DNA of 64,000 nt from an uncultured Bacilli bacterium (GCA_934087065.1 CAKOIS010000001.1:1-64000); one strand, 5' to 3'; shown: positions 27,448-37,284, counted from the stretch's first letter. Program-made: numbers and translations. The notes: generated by a model from the letters alone, not told the origin.

Positions 27448-28605
27448 ATGAACCACGAAAATGAAATAGTTAATGTAAGAATAGATGAAATAATTCCAAA
27501 TAGATTTCAACCAAGACTAGCATTTGACGAAAAAGAGTTAAATGACCTTGCTGATTCAATAAAATTACATGGTATAATTCAACCATTAGTTTTAAGAAGA
27601 ATTGGAGATAAATATGAGATAATTGCTGGAGAAAGAAGATATAAAGCCAGTGTTTTAGCAGGCTTAACACAAGTACCAGCAGTAATAATGAACATAGATG
27701 ACCAAAAAAGTGCAGAAGTTGCAGTAGTAGAAAACTTACAAAGAAAAGATTTAACAGCAATAGAAGAAGCACAAAGCTACAAAAAAATATTAGATATGGG
27801 TTATCTTACTCAAGAACAATTAGCAACTCGTATGGGAGTAGCTCAGTCAACAATAGCAAATAAGCTACGTCTACTAAACTTATCTATTCCAGTTAAAGAA
27901 GCACTTCTACATAACAAAATATCTGAAAGACACGCAAGAAGCTTACTTAACATTCAAGACAATAACTTACAAATAAGTATGCTAAACAGAATAATAAACG
28001 AAAGATTAACAGTAAGACAAACAGATGAAGAAATAAATAAACTACTTGGAAAAACTACAAAAGACCAACATCAAGCACCTGTAACAGAAGTAGAAAATCA
28101 CCAATATGTAGATATAAACAAAGAAAAAGAAACAAGTAAAGACATAATTAATCCATACGTACCTAAAGACATAGATGCTTTACTAAAACCTCAATCAAGT
28201 GAAGAAACTTCATTTAAAGAACCAACACCAAAAGAAGAAGGTTCCTCTGTTAAAAAAGAACCACAAATAAAAGAAAGTACAGAAAAAATGATAAACCCAT
28301 TCCAAGAAATAGAAACAGAACCTGAAATAATGGACTTTGATATAACAAACCAAACATTTGAAAATCCAGCTGTATCACCAATTAAAGACACAGAGGAAAA
28401 TAGTATTATAGAAGAATATAGACAAAGTAAAGAAATGCCTTTACCACTTGAAGAAACATCTTCTGAACCAAAAAGCTTAAGTAAAGCAATAAATTCAGCA
28501 AGAGACGAAGCTAGAAAAATAGAAAACATGGGCTTTAATGTAGACACAGAAGAATTTGACTTTGAAGATATGTATCAAATAATAATAAAAATTCAAAAAG
28601 ATTAG
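27448..28605 (+). CDS. noc: Noc-like ParB-family CTPase
   Basis: ParB-family protein with CTP-binding motifs GERRYKAS (61-68) and ENLQR (95-99) and a helix-turn-helix (about 121-160). The four residues known to separate Noc from ParB DNA specificity read Gln133, Lys139, Asn144, Arg161; Noc has Q/K/K/R and ParB R/T/A/G, so three of four are Noc type. Place after rsmG and C-terminus EEFDFEDMYQIIIKI also fit Noc. Odd: no N-terminal amphipathic membrane helix, and an acidic, probably disordered linker of about 150 residues makes it 385 long against about 283 in Bacillus. parA-parB do not follow. Confidence 0.85.
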   Translation: MNHENEIVNVRIDEIIPNRFQPRLAFDEKELNDLADSIKLHGIIQPLVLRRIGDKYEIIAGERRYKASVLAGLTQVPAVIMNIDDQKSAEVAVVENLQRKDLTAIEEAQSYKKILDMGYLTQEQLATRMGVAQSTIANKLRLLNLSIPVKEALLHNKISERHARSLLNIQDNNLQISMLNRIINERLTVRQTDEEINKLLGKTTKDQHQAPVTEVENHQYVDINKEKETSKDIINPYVPKDIDALLKPQSSEETSFKEPTPKEEGSSVKKEPQIKESTEKMINPFQEIETEPEIMDFDITNQTFENPAVSPIKDTEENSIIEEYRQSKEMPLPLEETSSEPKSLSKAINSARDEARKIENMGFNVDTEEFDFEDMYQIIIKIQKD

Positions 28606-28628
28606 AAAATTTTACTCTAATCTTTTTT
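28595..28628. terminator. Bidirectional terminator between noc and the PBP gene
   Basis: AAAAAGATTAGA / TCTAATCTTTTTT around a 9-base loop, serving both convergent genes; both stop codons touch it. Confidence 0.85.
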
Positions 28629-30561
28629 AGTTTCTCACATAATTTGGTTCAGTCCCCTTAACAAAATATAACAAATCTTTAACAGATAAATCAGTAGTAC
28701 TTCCACTTATTGGATTAACAATACTTCCAGTAACTCCCCTAGGGATATCATACCAACTTGTATCTTTACCTTCTAAATAACTCTCTATCCCCCTAGCCCA
28801 TATTCTCTTGGGAATTTTACTACTAACATCAGATATATCCTTATTATTATCATAACCTATCCACACCATTACTAATGCATCAGGATTATATCCAACTACC
28901 CAATAATCAGTATCAGTTGTACCACTCTTAGCCGCATACTTTCTTGTTAAAAGCCCACTAACACTCATCAAAGTTGGACTTGTATAATCGATATAATTAT
29001 AACTATAAGTCCCCTTTAACATCTCATTTAAAATATAAACATTCCTTTTATCAAGTATTTCCTCTTCTTCATAATCTCTTTCATATAAAACATTACCATC
29101 TAAATCAGTCACTTTTCTAATCAAAGTAGTATCATTCTTTACTCCATAATTTGCAAGAGTTCCAAAAGCATTACTAAAGTCTAACATTGTAAGTTCACTA
29201 GTCCCAAGAGCTAAACTAACATTATTAGGTAGTTTTTCCTTAATACCCATTATCTTCGCAGTACTTCTTAAAGCTTCAGTCCCTAAAAACAAATGCGTTT
29301 TAACAGCATAAATATTATCAGACAAAGCGAGTGCTTCAGCCATAGTAATAGCCTTATTAGCGTATTTACTTGCATAATTATGTGGACTATAAGTATTATC
29401 GTTATCTAACCTAAAAGTAGTTGCTTCACTTACAAAAGTAGATGTACTAGTCATTCCATTCTCAAGTCCTGCATAATATAAAATTGGTTTAAATGTAGAC
29501 CCCACTTGCCTTTTAGCCTGAGTAACTCTATTAAACTGACTTTCATTATAATTAGTACCACCAATAATCGCAACAACTGCTCCATTCTTAGGATTTTTAA
29601 TCATACTTGCCACCTGTAAACTATCTGACCCACTCATCTCTTCACTAACAATTTTCTCTAAACTCTCCTGAGCCTTACTATCTAAATAAGTATAAACTTT
29701 TAACCCACCAGTCTCAATCAAACTCTTTGGTATCTTGTCTATATTATTTAACTCACTCATAACTGCGTCTTTATAATACATGGAACTAAGAATAAAATTA
29801 CTACTCTTTTTCCCATAAAAAGTAAGTTCTTCATTAAAAGCACTCTCCATCTCTTCTTCAGTAATATGCTTATTTTTAACCATACTATTTAAAACAATCC
29901 ACTGCCTATCTTTGGCGTTATCATAGTAATAAATTGGATTGTAATAAGTTGGATTTTTAGGAATACCCACAATAATAGACGCTTCAGCTAGACTTAAGTC
30001 TTTAGCACTCTTATTAAAATAATACTGACTAGCCTCCTCAATTCCATAATTTCCTGCTCCATAATTTATAGTATTCATATATCCTTCCAAAATCTGATCC
30101 TTAGTATAATGAACTTCTAACTCAAAAGTAAGATATGCCTCCTCTAACTTTCTATCCCAAGTTTTATCAAAAGACAAAAACAAATTCTTAATATATTGCT
30201 GACTTATAGTACTAGCGCCTTCTTCTAAACTCTTACTTTTAATATCTTTATAAAGTGCCTTCAAAATTCTCATATAATCAAAACCATTATGAGAATAAAA
30301 ATTCTTGTCTTCAGTATCAACTATCCCATATTTAGCATACTCACTTATCTCATTTAAACTAACCCATGAATTAGTATGCGTACTTTGATAAAACACTTCA
30401 TCTTCACTATCTAACATAACTATTCTATTAGACTTATTAATATCCATCTTCGGTGTAATATAAGCGTAAACATAAAAACCAATGAGTACCATAAAAGCAA
30501 AAATAATTAAATAGACCAATACTTTCCACATCAAATACATATAATACCTACATTTCTTCAT
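28627..30561 (-). CDS. Class A penicillin-binding protein
   Basis: Bifunctional peptidoglycan glycosyltransferase/transpeptidase, 644 residues, type II membrane protein with a TM helix at about 8-32. Glycosyltransferase: VDTEDKNFYSHNGFDY and GASTISQQYIKNLFLS with the catalytic Glu residues. Transpeptidase: active-site Ser in GSTFKP, SDN in ALSDNIYAVK, and KSGTTDTDYW. No C-terminal accessory domain. It stands alone and is the only high-molecular-weight PBP in the window. Confidence 0.93.
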   Translation of the reverse strand: MKKCRYYMYLMWKVLVYLIIFAFMVLIGFYVYAYITPKMDINKSNRIVMLDSEDEVFYQSTHTNSWVSLNEISEYAKYGIVDTEDKNFYSHNGFDYMRILKALYKDIKSKSLEEGASTISQQYIKNLFLSFDKTWDRKLEEAYLTFELEVHYTKDQILEGYMNTINYGAGNYGIEEASQYYFNKSAKDLSLAEASIIVGIPKNPTYYNPIYYYDNAKDRQWIVLNSMVKNKHITEEEMESAFNEELTFYGKKSSNFILSSMYYKDAVMSELNNIDKIPKSLIETGGLKVYTYLDSKAQESLEKIVSEEMSGSDSLQVASMIKNPKNGAVVAIIGGTNYNESQFNRVTQAKRQVGSTFKPILYYAGLENGMTSTSTFVSEATTFRLDNDNTYSPHNYASKYANKAITMAEALALSDNIYAVKTHLFLGTEALRSTAKIMGIKEKLPNNVSLALGTSELTMLDFSNAFGTLANYGVKNDTTLIRKVTDLDGNVLYERDYEEEEILDKRNVYILNEMLKGTYSYNYIDYTSPTLMSVSGLLTRKYAAKSGTTDTDYWVVGYNPDALVMVWIGYDNNKDISDVSSKIPKRIWARGIESYLEGKDTSWYDIPRGVTGSIVNPISGSTTDLSVKDLLYFVKGTEPNYVRN

Positions 30562-30668
30562 AACTCGTCTCCTAAAATTATTATTAGTAAATCTAGAAAA
30601 TTTATAAGCAAAAATTGGTTGTATTTATAAAAAAATGTGAATATAATAAAAAAGATTAACAAAAGTAC

Positions 30669-30696
30669 TTGATTTATTATAAAATATCAGTATAAT
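30669..30696 (+). promoter_or_regulatory. rpoE promoter
   Basis: TTGATT, 16-base spacer, TATAAT, followed 20 bases on by AAAGGAGAG and the rpoE ATG. Confidence 0.75.
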
Positions 30697-30720
30697 TTTA
30701 GTGGAAAAGGAGAGTTTAGT

Positions 30721-31155
30721 ATGAAATTAAAAAGTGTTAATGAAAGTGATATTGAAACTATGTCATATGATGACATTGCATATGTAATTCTAAAAGAAAA
30801 AGGAAGTAAAATGAAACTTCTAGATTTATTTAACGAAGTATGTAATCAACTACACTTAAATGAAACAGAAGCTGATAAATATATTGGTGACTTCTTTAGT
30901 TTACTATCTACAGAAAAAAGATTTATTCAACTAGAAGGTGGATACTGGGATTTAAGAGAAAATCATACTGCAAAAATTGAACTAAGTGATTTAATGGACG
31001 AAGAAGACGAAGAAGAATTAGAAAATGAAGAATTAGAAATGGACCCAGCAGAAGAAGATATGTATATTGACGAAACAAAAGACATAGACGACGACACAAG
31101 TGATGACGAATACAAAGACTTAGTTGTAATAGATGACGACGAATCAGAGCTTTAG
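30721..31155 (+). CDS. rpoE: RNA polymerase delta subunit
   Basis: Gram-positive-specific subunit that recycles RNA polymerase. Residues 1-80 form the HARE winged-helix domain (SYDDIAYVILKEKG, FIQLEGGYWDLRENH); from about 90 the tail is almost entirely Asp/Glu, the hallmark of delta. 144 residues. Confidence 0.92.
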   Translation: MKLKSVNESDIETMSYDDIAYVILKEKGSKMKLLDLFNEVCNQLHLNETEADKYIGDFFSLLSTEKRFIQLEGGYWDLRENHTAKIELSDLMDEEDEEELENEELEMDPAEEDMYIDETKDIDDDTSDDEYKDLVVIDDDESEL

Positions 31156-31201
31156 CTTATGTTAGATACTAAATACTAACAAAAGAAAGGAATGATTAAA
31201 A

Positions 31202-32266
31202 ATGTTAGAAAGACTAAGTATAATAAATGAAAGATATAACTTCTTAACAGAAGAATTAACAAAACCAGAAGTATATAATGACTTCAAAAAAATGAAAGAA
31301 TTAAATAAAGAAAAAACTTCACTAGAAGAAAGCGTTGTGGCATATAAAAGTTACACTCAAGTACTAAGTGACTTAGAAGCTGCTCATGAAATGACTCACG
31401 ACCCAGAAATGGCAGAATTTGCCCGTGTTGAAATAGAAGAGTTAACAAAACAAAAAGAAGAATTAGAAGAAAAAATAAAGATTTTATTACTTCCAAAAGA
31501 CCCTAATGATGACAAAAACGTTATAATGGAAATTCGTGGAGCCGCAGGTGGAGACGAAGCTAATATTTTTGCTGGAGACTTATTTAGAATGTACTCAAAA
31601 TATGCAGAAAAAATGGGATGGAAATTAGAAGTAACAAATGAAGTTCCAGGCGAAGCTGGAGGATATGCTGGAATTGAGTTTATCCTATCAGGCGACAGTG
31701 TTTACTCAAAATTAAAATTTGAAAGTGGTTCACACCGTGTACAAAGAGTACCAGCAACAGAAACCCAAGGAAGAGTGCACACATCAACTGCCACAGTTTT
31801 AGTAATGCCTGAACAAGAAGATATAGAAGTAGAGTTACTTGATAAAGACTTAAAAATAGATATATGTCGTGCTTCAGGTGCCGGTGGACAATGTGTAAAT
31901 ACAACCGACTCAGCTGTAAGAGTGACACACATTCCAACAGGTTTAATGGTATATTGCCAAGTTGAAAGAAGTCAAATCAAAAACAAAGAAAGAGCTTTAA
32001 CTATCTTAAAATCAAGACTTTACGACTTAAAACAACAAGAACAAGAAGCAGCACTTGGTGAAACTAGAAAAGCAAAAATCGGTACAGGAGATCGTTCAGA
32101 AAAAATAAGAACATATAACTACCCACAAAATAGACTAACTGACCATAGAATAAACTTCACAATAATGCACCTAGACAAAGTAATGGAAGGTAACTTAGAT
32201 GAAGTAATAGACGCTCTTATTACTGAAGACCAAAAACTAAAAATGGGAATAACAGATGAAAATTAA
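31202..32266 (+). CDS. prfA: Peptide chain release factor 1
   Basis: Terminates at UAA/UAG. GGQ loop is SGAGGQCVNTTDSAVR (about 224-239), with Cys in the place of the more usual His after GGQ; PrmC, encoded next, methylates this Gln. The codon-recognition region lies in the central domain. 354 residues; SD AAAGGAA before the ATG. Confidence 0.95.
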   Translation: MLERLSIINERYNFLTEELTKPEVYNDFKKMKELNKEKTSLEESVVAYKSYTQVLSDLEAAHEMTHDPEMAEFARVEIEELTKQKEELEEKIKILLLPKDPNDDKNVIMEIRGAAGGDEANIFAGDLFRMYSKYAEKMGWKLEVTNEVPGEAGGYAGIEFILSGDSVYSKLKFESGSHRVQRVPATETQGRVHTSTATVLVMPEQEDIEVELLDKDLKIDICRASGAGGQCVNTTDSAVRVTHIPTGLMVYCQVERSQIKNKERALTILKSRLYDLKQQEQEAALGETRKAKIGTGDRSEKIRTYNYPQNRLTDHRINFTIMHLDKVMEGNLDEVIDALITEDQKLKMGITDEN

Positions 32267-32978
32267 TGAACTTGATAAAAAAGAGTTAATAAAGTTAAAT
32301 AAATGGAATGAACAAACTATAAGATTGCTAGAAAAATCTTACCCAGTACAATACATAATTGGATACGTAGACTTCTATGGTTTAAAAATAAATGTTAACG
32401 AGTTTACTCTAATTCCAAGATACGAAACGGAATACTTAATAGAATTAACTATAAAAGAAATACAACAAATGAACCTTACTAACCTAAATATATTAGACTT
32501 ATGTACAGGCTCAGGTGCTATTGGTTTAACTTTAAAAAGTCTGTTACCATCATCAAACGTAACTTTATCTGATATTTCAAAAGAAGCATTAATAATCGCA
32601 AACAAAAACAAAACTGAACTCAATTTAAACGTAAACATAATAGAAAGTGACTTATTCAAAAACATAACAGGCAAGTTTGACGTAATAATTAGTAATCCAC
32701 CATATGTAATGACTAATGAGCAGTTACCTAAAGATGTTTTATATGAACCCCACCTAGCCCTTTATAGTGGTCCAAAAGGTATAGACCATATAGAAGAAAT
32801 ATTTAAAAACATAAAAAGTCACTTAAATAATAAATATCTAATTGCCTTAGAAATAAACGAAAAATCAGAGTCTGACATAACAAAACTAATACAAACGTAT
32901 TTTATAGAAAATATAAAATACAAATTTATGAAAGACCTAGCAGGAAAAACAAGATATTTATTTATAACAAATGTATAA
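32256..32978 (+). CDS. prmC: Release factor glutamine methyltransferase PrmC
   Basis: Methylates the GGQ glutamine of RF1/RF2. Motif I LDLCTGSGAIGLTL (about 78-91) and catalytic NPPYV (about 142-146). At 240 residues it is shorter than the usual 280, because the N-terminal helical substrate domain is reduced. Starts 11 bases inside the end of prfA. Confidence 0.92.
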   Translation: MKINELDKKELIKLNKWNEQTIRLLEKSYPVQYIIGYVDFYGLKINVNEFTLIPRYETEYLIELTIKEIQQMNLTNLNILDLCTGSGAIGLTLKSLLPSSNVTLSDISKEALIIANKNKTELNLNVNIIESDLFKNITGKFDVIISNPPYVMTNEQLPKDVLYEPHLALYSGPKGIDHIEEIFKNIKSHLNNKYLIALEINEKSESDITKLIQTYFIENIKYKFMKDLAGKTRYLFITNV

Positions 32979-32989
32979 AATATTAACTT

Positions 32990-33022
32990 ACCAGCCAATA
33001 TTAATTAGAAAGGCTGGTTTTT
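32990..33022 (+). terminator. prmC terminator overlapping the spoIIR leader
   Basis: ACCAGCC / GGCTGGT stem plus five Ts ending 2 bases before the spoIIR ATG. It can end the prfA-prmC message or hold the spoIIR start region in a hairpin. Confidence 0.7.
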
Positions 33023-33024
33023 AA

Positions 33025-33561
33025 ATGAAAAAACTAATTATTATACTTGCTTTAATATCACTAATATTTACTCTGACAAACAAAGAAGAAGACTACGTTA
33101 TAATACCAAAAGACTCAATAAGATTTAGAATAATACCAAACTCAAATAGTTTAGAAGACTTGACTATGAAAGAAAAAGTAAAAACAAGTATCTCTAATGT
33201 AATAAGTGATATAGAAACTAGTACAGACATTAACGAAACAAGAAAAAACATAATATCGAGTGAAGAGTTGATTACTAACAAAATAAGTACTCTTTTCAAA
33301 GAAAACAACTATGATAAATCATTCACTGTTAACTATGGAATCAACTACTTTCCTGAAAAAATATACAAAGGTGTCAAATATGAAAGTGGTAATTACGAGT
33401 CTTTACTAATAAAAATAGGGTCTTCTTCTGGAGATAATTACTGGTGCGTACTCTTTCCCCCATTATGTATGATGGACGCTAAAGAAAGTAATATGGATGA
33501 TATAGAATACACTTCATTCATTAAAGAAACAATAAATAAAATTTTTAAAAAGCATAATTAA
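33025..33561 (+). CDS. spoIIR: SpoIIR-like secreted protein
   Basis: 178 residues with a signal-like N-terminal hydrophobic helix (2-17), then the SpoIIR core: IRFRIIPNSNSLEDLTMKEKV (cf. RFHVIANSDSPEDQALKLKV) and the C-terminal SGNYESLLIKIG followed by NYWCVLFPPLC, the most diagnostic segment. In Bacillus SpoIIR is made in the forespore and triggers pro-sigmaE processing by SpoIIGA; the gene order prfA-prmC-spoIIR-mntP is the Bacillus order. No clear SD; the AAAGG nearest to the ATG lies inside a terminator-like stem. Confidence 0.85.
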   Translation: MKKLIIILALISLIFTLTNKEEDYVIIPKDSIRFRIIPNSNSLEDLTMKEKVKTSISNVISDIETSTDINETRKNIISSEELITNKISTLFKENNYDKSFTVNYGINYFPEKIYKGVKYESGNYESLLIKIGSSSGDNYWCVLFPPLCMMDAKESNMDDIEYTSFIKETINKIFKKHN

Positions 33562-33596
33562 CAAAAAAACGCCTATAATTTAATAGGTGAATTTTT

Positions 33597-34130
33597 TTGC
33601 AAATACTAACACTCATATTAATAGGACTTTCCCTAAGCATCGACGCCTTTACTCTAAGCATGGCTTATGGCTTACTAAAAGTACCTAAAAAACAAATAAT
33701 ACTAACTTCCCTTTCAGTGGGACTATTTCACTTCTTAATGCCACTAATCGGTTTTAGCATTAATACAAAGCTAGACAAATACATAGAAATAAACGAAAAA
33801 CTAGTACTAACTATAATACTCATACTAATCTTAATAGAAATGATTAAATCATTTAACGAAGAAAACGAATACCACGAATTCAAACTAACAACAATACTAA
33901 CATTCTCATTTCTAGTATCAATAGACGCTTTCACATTAGGCTTAGGCTTAGAATACATAACAAACGACATATATTCGTCCTCACTTATTTTCATGTCACT
34001 AAGTGGTATATTCACATTTCTAGGTTTTAACCTTGGAAAATACACAAGAACAAAATTTGAAAAATACTCTAAACTTGTTTCAATAATAGTTTTACTACTA
34101 ATAACTGTATACATAATATGTAAACCATGA
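33597..34130 (+). CDS. mntP: Manganese efflux pump MntP
   Basis: Six-helix inner-membrane Mn exporter. The two pseudo-repeats with Asp in the membrane are seen: LIGLSLSIDAFTLSMAYGL (about 8-26) and FLVSIDAFTLGLGLEYI (about 104-120). 177 residues. The start is TTG at 33597, 6 bases after AGGTGA. No yybP-ykoY riboswitch fits in the 35-base gap. Confidence 0.88.
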   Translation: MQILTLILIGLSLSIDAFTLSMAYGLLKVPKKQIILTSLSVGLFHFLMPLIGFSINTKLDKYIEINEKLVLTIILILILIEMIKSFNEENEYHEFKLTTILTFSFLVSIDAFTLGLGLEYITNDIYSSSLIFMSLSGIFTFLGFNLGKYTRTKFEKYSKLVSIIVLLLITVYIICKP

Positions 34131-34139
34131 ATCTAACTC

Positions 34140-34168
34140 TTGACAAAGAGAATAATAAATTTTATATT
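34140..34168 (+). promoter_or_regulatory. murA promoter
   Basis: TTGACA, 17-base spacer, TATATT, starting right after the mntP stop. Confidence 0.75.
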
Positions 34169-34201
34169 ATATATGGAACATTCCATTTAGGAGGGATGAA
34201 C

Positions 34202-35449
34202 GTGAGATTAAAAATAAAAGGTGGAAACACATTATCCGGTGAAATAAACATTAGTGGATCTAAAAACTCTGCAGTTGCACTACTGCCAGCTGCACTTCTT
34301 TGTAAAACAACAAGCAAAATCTATAAAGTGCCAAAAATAAGAGACATAGAATACTTACTCAAAATACTAGAAGTTTTATCATGTAAATACACTATAGATA
34401 AAGACGAAATAATAATAGACACCACTAACTTAAAAAATGCTCCAATACCTGAAGAACTATCAGAACAAATGAGAGCGTCATATTACTTCATGGGAACATT
34501 ACTAGCTAGATTTAAAAAAGTAGAAATATCTTTTCCAGGTGGTTGCCATATAGGTGCAAGACCTATTGACCTTCACATAAAAGGTTTTGAAAGCTTAGGT
34601 GCAAAAGTAGAAATTATAAAAAACAAATACATCATAACCGCAGACAAACTAACTGGTTCAAGAATATACTTAGACATTGCAAGCGTAGGTGCAACTATAA
34701 ACATAATGTTAGCCGCAACTCATGCAAGTGGACAAACAATAATAGAAAATGCAGCTCGTGAACCTGAAATTGTAAACGTCGCGTCTTTCTTAATTAGCAT
34801 GGGCTCAAAAATAACAGGTGCCGGAACAAGTACAATAGTAATTGATGGCGAAGAAAACCTAGATAATGGTGTAACTGAAGTTTTCCCTGATAGAATAGAA
34901 GCATCAACTTACATAATCATAGGTGCATTAGCTGGAAAAGACTTAAAAATAAAAGGTTTTATAAAAGACCATATAAATTCAGTACTAATAAAACTAAAAG
35001 ACGCTGGAGTAGACTTTGATATAAAAGGAGACACTTTAACTATATCAAAATGCCCTAAATTACTACCAACAACAATAAAAACCCAAGTATTTCCAGGTTT
35101 TCCAACAGATGTACAACAAGTTTTCACAGTATTACTAACTCAAGCCGAAGGCACATCTAAAATTATAGAAACAATATACGAGTCAAGATTTATGTCTGCT
35201 TCCTTATTAAACAAAATGGGTGCTAACACTTCTTCAGTTGGAAACACATTAACAATAACTGGTCCAACTCCATTAACAGCAACAGAACTATATATTCCTG
35301 ATTTAAGAGGTGGAGCAGCCTTACTAACTGCAGGTTTAATCGCACAAGGAGAAACAATACTTGATAACATTCCATTAATTCTAAGGGGATACGAAGACAT
35401 TGTAGAAAAACTAACAAATGTAGGAGCAGAACTAGAAATAATAAGTTAG
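34202..35449 (+). CDS. murA: UDP-N-acetylglucosamine 1-carboxyvinyltransferase
   Basis: First committed step of peptidoglycan synthesis. Catalytic Cys in PGGCHIGARPIDLH, the loop that fosfomycin attacks; N-terminal LSGEINISGSKNSAVALLPAAL and C-terminal DLRGGAALLTAGLIA are family signatures. About 415 residues. GTG at 34202 is 6 bases after AGGAGGG; the ATG at 34196 touches that site, so GTG is preferred. Confidence 0.93.
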   Translation: MRLKIKGGNTLSGEINISGSKNSAVALLPAALLCKTTSKIYKVPKIRDIEYLLKILEVLSCKYTIDKDEIIIDTTNLKNAPIPEELSEQMRASYYFMGTLLARFKKVEISFPGGCHIGARPIDLHIKGFESLGAKVEIIKNKYIITADKLTGSRIYLDIASVGATINIMLAATHASGQTIIENAAREPEIVNVASFLISMGSKITGAGTSTIVIDGEENLDNGVTEVFPDRIEASTYIIIGALAGKDLKIKGFIKDHINSVLIKLKDAGVDFDIKGDTLTISKCPKLLPTTIKTQVFPGFPTDVQQVFTVLLTQAEGTSKIIETIYESRFMSASLLNKMGANTSSVGNTLTITGPTPLTATELYIPDLRGGAALLTAGLIAQGETILDNIPLILRGYEDIVEKLTNVGAELEIIS

Positions 35450-35487
35450 TTCTATAACTAAAAAATAAGAGTAAAATATTACTAGGA

Positions 35488-36207
35488 GTGATTTATATCA
35501 AAAAGAAACTAGTAATATTTTTAATTGCAACAATTCCTATAATAATAATATATAACATGAAACGTACTACCTCATATTCTTACCTCTCAATTGGAGACGA
35601 TTTAGCAAGTGGTCATACTCCATTTGATACATATGACATCTCATACACAGACATACTATATAATTACTTACAAGATCACCATAAAAATGTCACCTTAGAC
35701 AAAACATTCATAAAAGAAGACTTAAGAACAAAAGACTTAATAGAAATGATAAAAAATCCAAACCTAACAAGCAAAGAAACTTTATCTAGTGCCTTAAAAA
35801 ACGCAGACTTAATAACACTATCCGTAGGAAGTGACGAACTATTTTCAAAACTAAGAAGTAACTACAACATAAACAAAACAAACTACAAATATGCAAACTC
35901 TATGATGAACGAAATAAAAGAATTACTAACAGAAATAAGAAAGATAACAAACAAAAAAATATACATAATTGGTTACTATAACCCAATAAAAGAAACAGAA
36001 GAAAACTCTTCTTACATCACTACTCTATTTAACTACTTAAACACATCTTTCATAAATATTGAAAAAGAATACAATATCAAATACATAAGAATAGACGAAG
36101 ACTTTAGAAAAAAAATAGAATTTCTACCAAATCAAGAAAATGCTTTTCCATCAACCTTAGGTTACACATTCATTGCAAACAAAATAATAAAAGAAATAGA
36201 GAGCTAA
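35488..36207 (+). CDS. SGNH/GDSL-type hydrolase, membrane anchored
   Basis: 239 residues: one N-terminal TM segment (about 5-22), then block I SYLSIGDDLASG (GDSL-type, Ser replaced by Asp at the usual Ser position in GDD), block III LSVGSDEL, and YIIGYYNP further on. Related to the SGNH lipase/esterase fold; substrate unknown. The Asp at the nucleophile position makes activity uncertain. The frame's first canonical codon, GTG 35488, overlaps its own AGGAG, so the start is unclear. Confidence 0.6.
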   Translation: MIYIKKKLVIFLIATIPIIIIYNMKRTTSYSYLSIGDDLASGHTPFDTYDISYTDILYNYLQDHHKNVTLDKTFIKEDLRTKDLIEMIKNPNLTSKETLSSALKNADLITLSVGSDELFSKLRSNYNINKTNYKYANSMMNEIKELLTEIRKITNKKIYIIGYYNPIKETEENSSYITTLFNYLNTSFINIEKEYNIKYIRIDEDFRKKIEFLPNQENAFPSTLGYTFIANKIIKEIES

Positions 36208-36224
36208 CTCTTTAAATAGCTCTC
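36199..36224. terminator. Possible bidirectional terminator between the hydrolase and prfB
   Basis: GAGAGCTA / TAGCTCTC stem between convergent genes; T-runs are poor, so this is weak. Confidence 0.4.
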
Positions 36225-37284
36225 CAAAAATCCTTCTATATCTCCATCAAGTACTTTATCAACATCACTCACTTCATATCCAGTTCTAACGTCTTTTACT
36301 AAAGTATATGGACACATCACATAATTCCTAATTTGACTACCAAAATTAACATCCATCACACTACCCTTAAGTTCATTTAACTTTTTATCAATAGTCTCTT
36401 TCTCTAATAAATAAAGTTTACTCTTAAGTATCTCCATAGCTTTCTCTTTATTCTTAATTTGACTTCTCTCATTTTGACAAGTAACAACAATACCTGTAGG
36501 AATATGAGTTATTCTAACAGCTGAGTCAGTTGTATTAACACTTTGTCCACCAGCTCCACTAGAGCGATACACATCAATTTTTAAGTCTTCTTCTCTAACA
36601 TTAACTTCTATTTTAGTATCAATTTGAGGAGTAACTAACACACTGGCAAAAGATGTATGTCTTCTTTTATTACTATCAAAAGGACTTATTCTAACTAATC
36701 TATGCACTCCAGTTTCCCCTTTCAAATAACCGAAAGCATTCTGCCCTTTTACATCTACAATAGCCCCCTTTATGCCTACTTCTTCCCCATTTGCTTGACT
36801 AACTATAGTATACTTATATCCTTTTTTCTCAAAATATCTTAAATACATCCTGAGTAACATATTAGCCCAGTCATTACTCTCAGTTCCCCCTGCACCACTA
36901 TGTATTTCAATGTACGCATTACATTTATCAAACTCTCCATTTAAAAGTATCTCTAGCCTTAATTTCTCAATACTATCTTTAATACTATTAATGTCTTCGC
37001 TAACTAAATTAGCTTCTTCATCACTTATATCCAAACTTAAAAACTCTTTAGCTTCCCTAGTCTTTTTTAAAGTATTTTCATATAATGAAACATTATTTTT
37101 TAAATTAGCTAACTCACTCATTATTTCCTTAGAATTACTATTGTTCCAAAACTCTTCACTATTAACTAGACTATCTAACTCTTTAATCTTACTTACTTTA
37201 TTATCGTAGTCAAAGTGACCTCCTTAAACTATCTAATTCACTATTTAAATTATCAACTTCATTAATAAGTTCTCTCTTTTCCAT
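36204..37284 (-). CDS. prfB: Peptide chain release factor 2, made by programmed +1 frameshift
   Basis: Two frames: 24 codons from ATG 37284 to an in-frame TGA at 37212-37210, then after a +1 shift the main frame from 37211 to 36204, giving about 359 residues. The shift site is the conserved one, an SD-like AGGAGG 3 bases before CTT-TGA-C. RF2 senses its own level because it reads UGA. Main frame shows SPF in RISPFDSNKRRHT (stop-codon recognition) and GGQ in SGAGGQSVNTTDSAVR. The start overlaps the pduL stop. Confidence 0.94.
37205..37224 (-). promoter_or_regulatory. prfB programmed frameshift signal
   Basis: AGGAGG (37219-37224) and CTTTGAC (37209-37215) on the minus strand, at the spacing used in the classical prfB sites. 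It is also why annotation pipelines tend to start prfB too late. Confidence 0.9.

Noticed and set aside
33562..33596. Manganese (yybP-ykoY) riboswitch before mntP
   Set aside because: The gap is 35 bases and has none of the conserved loops.
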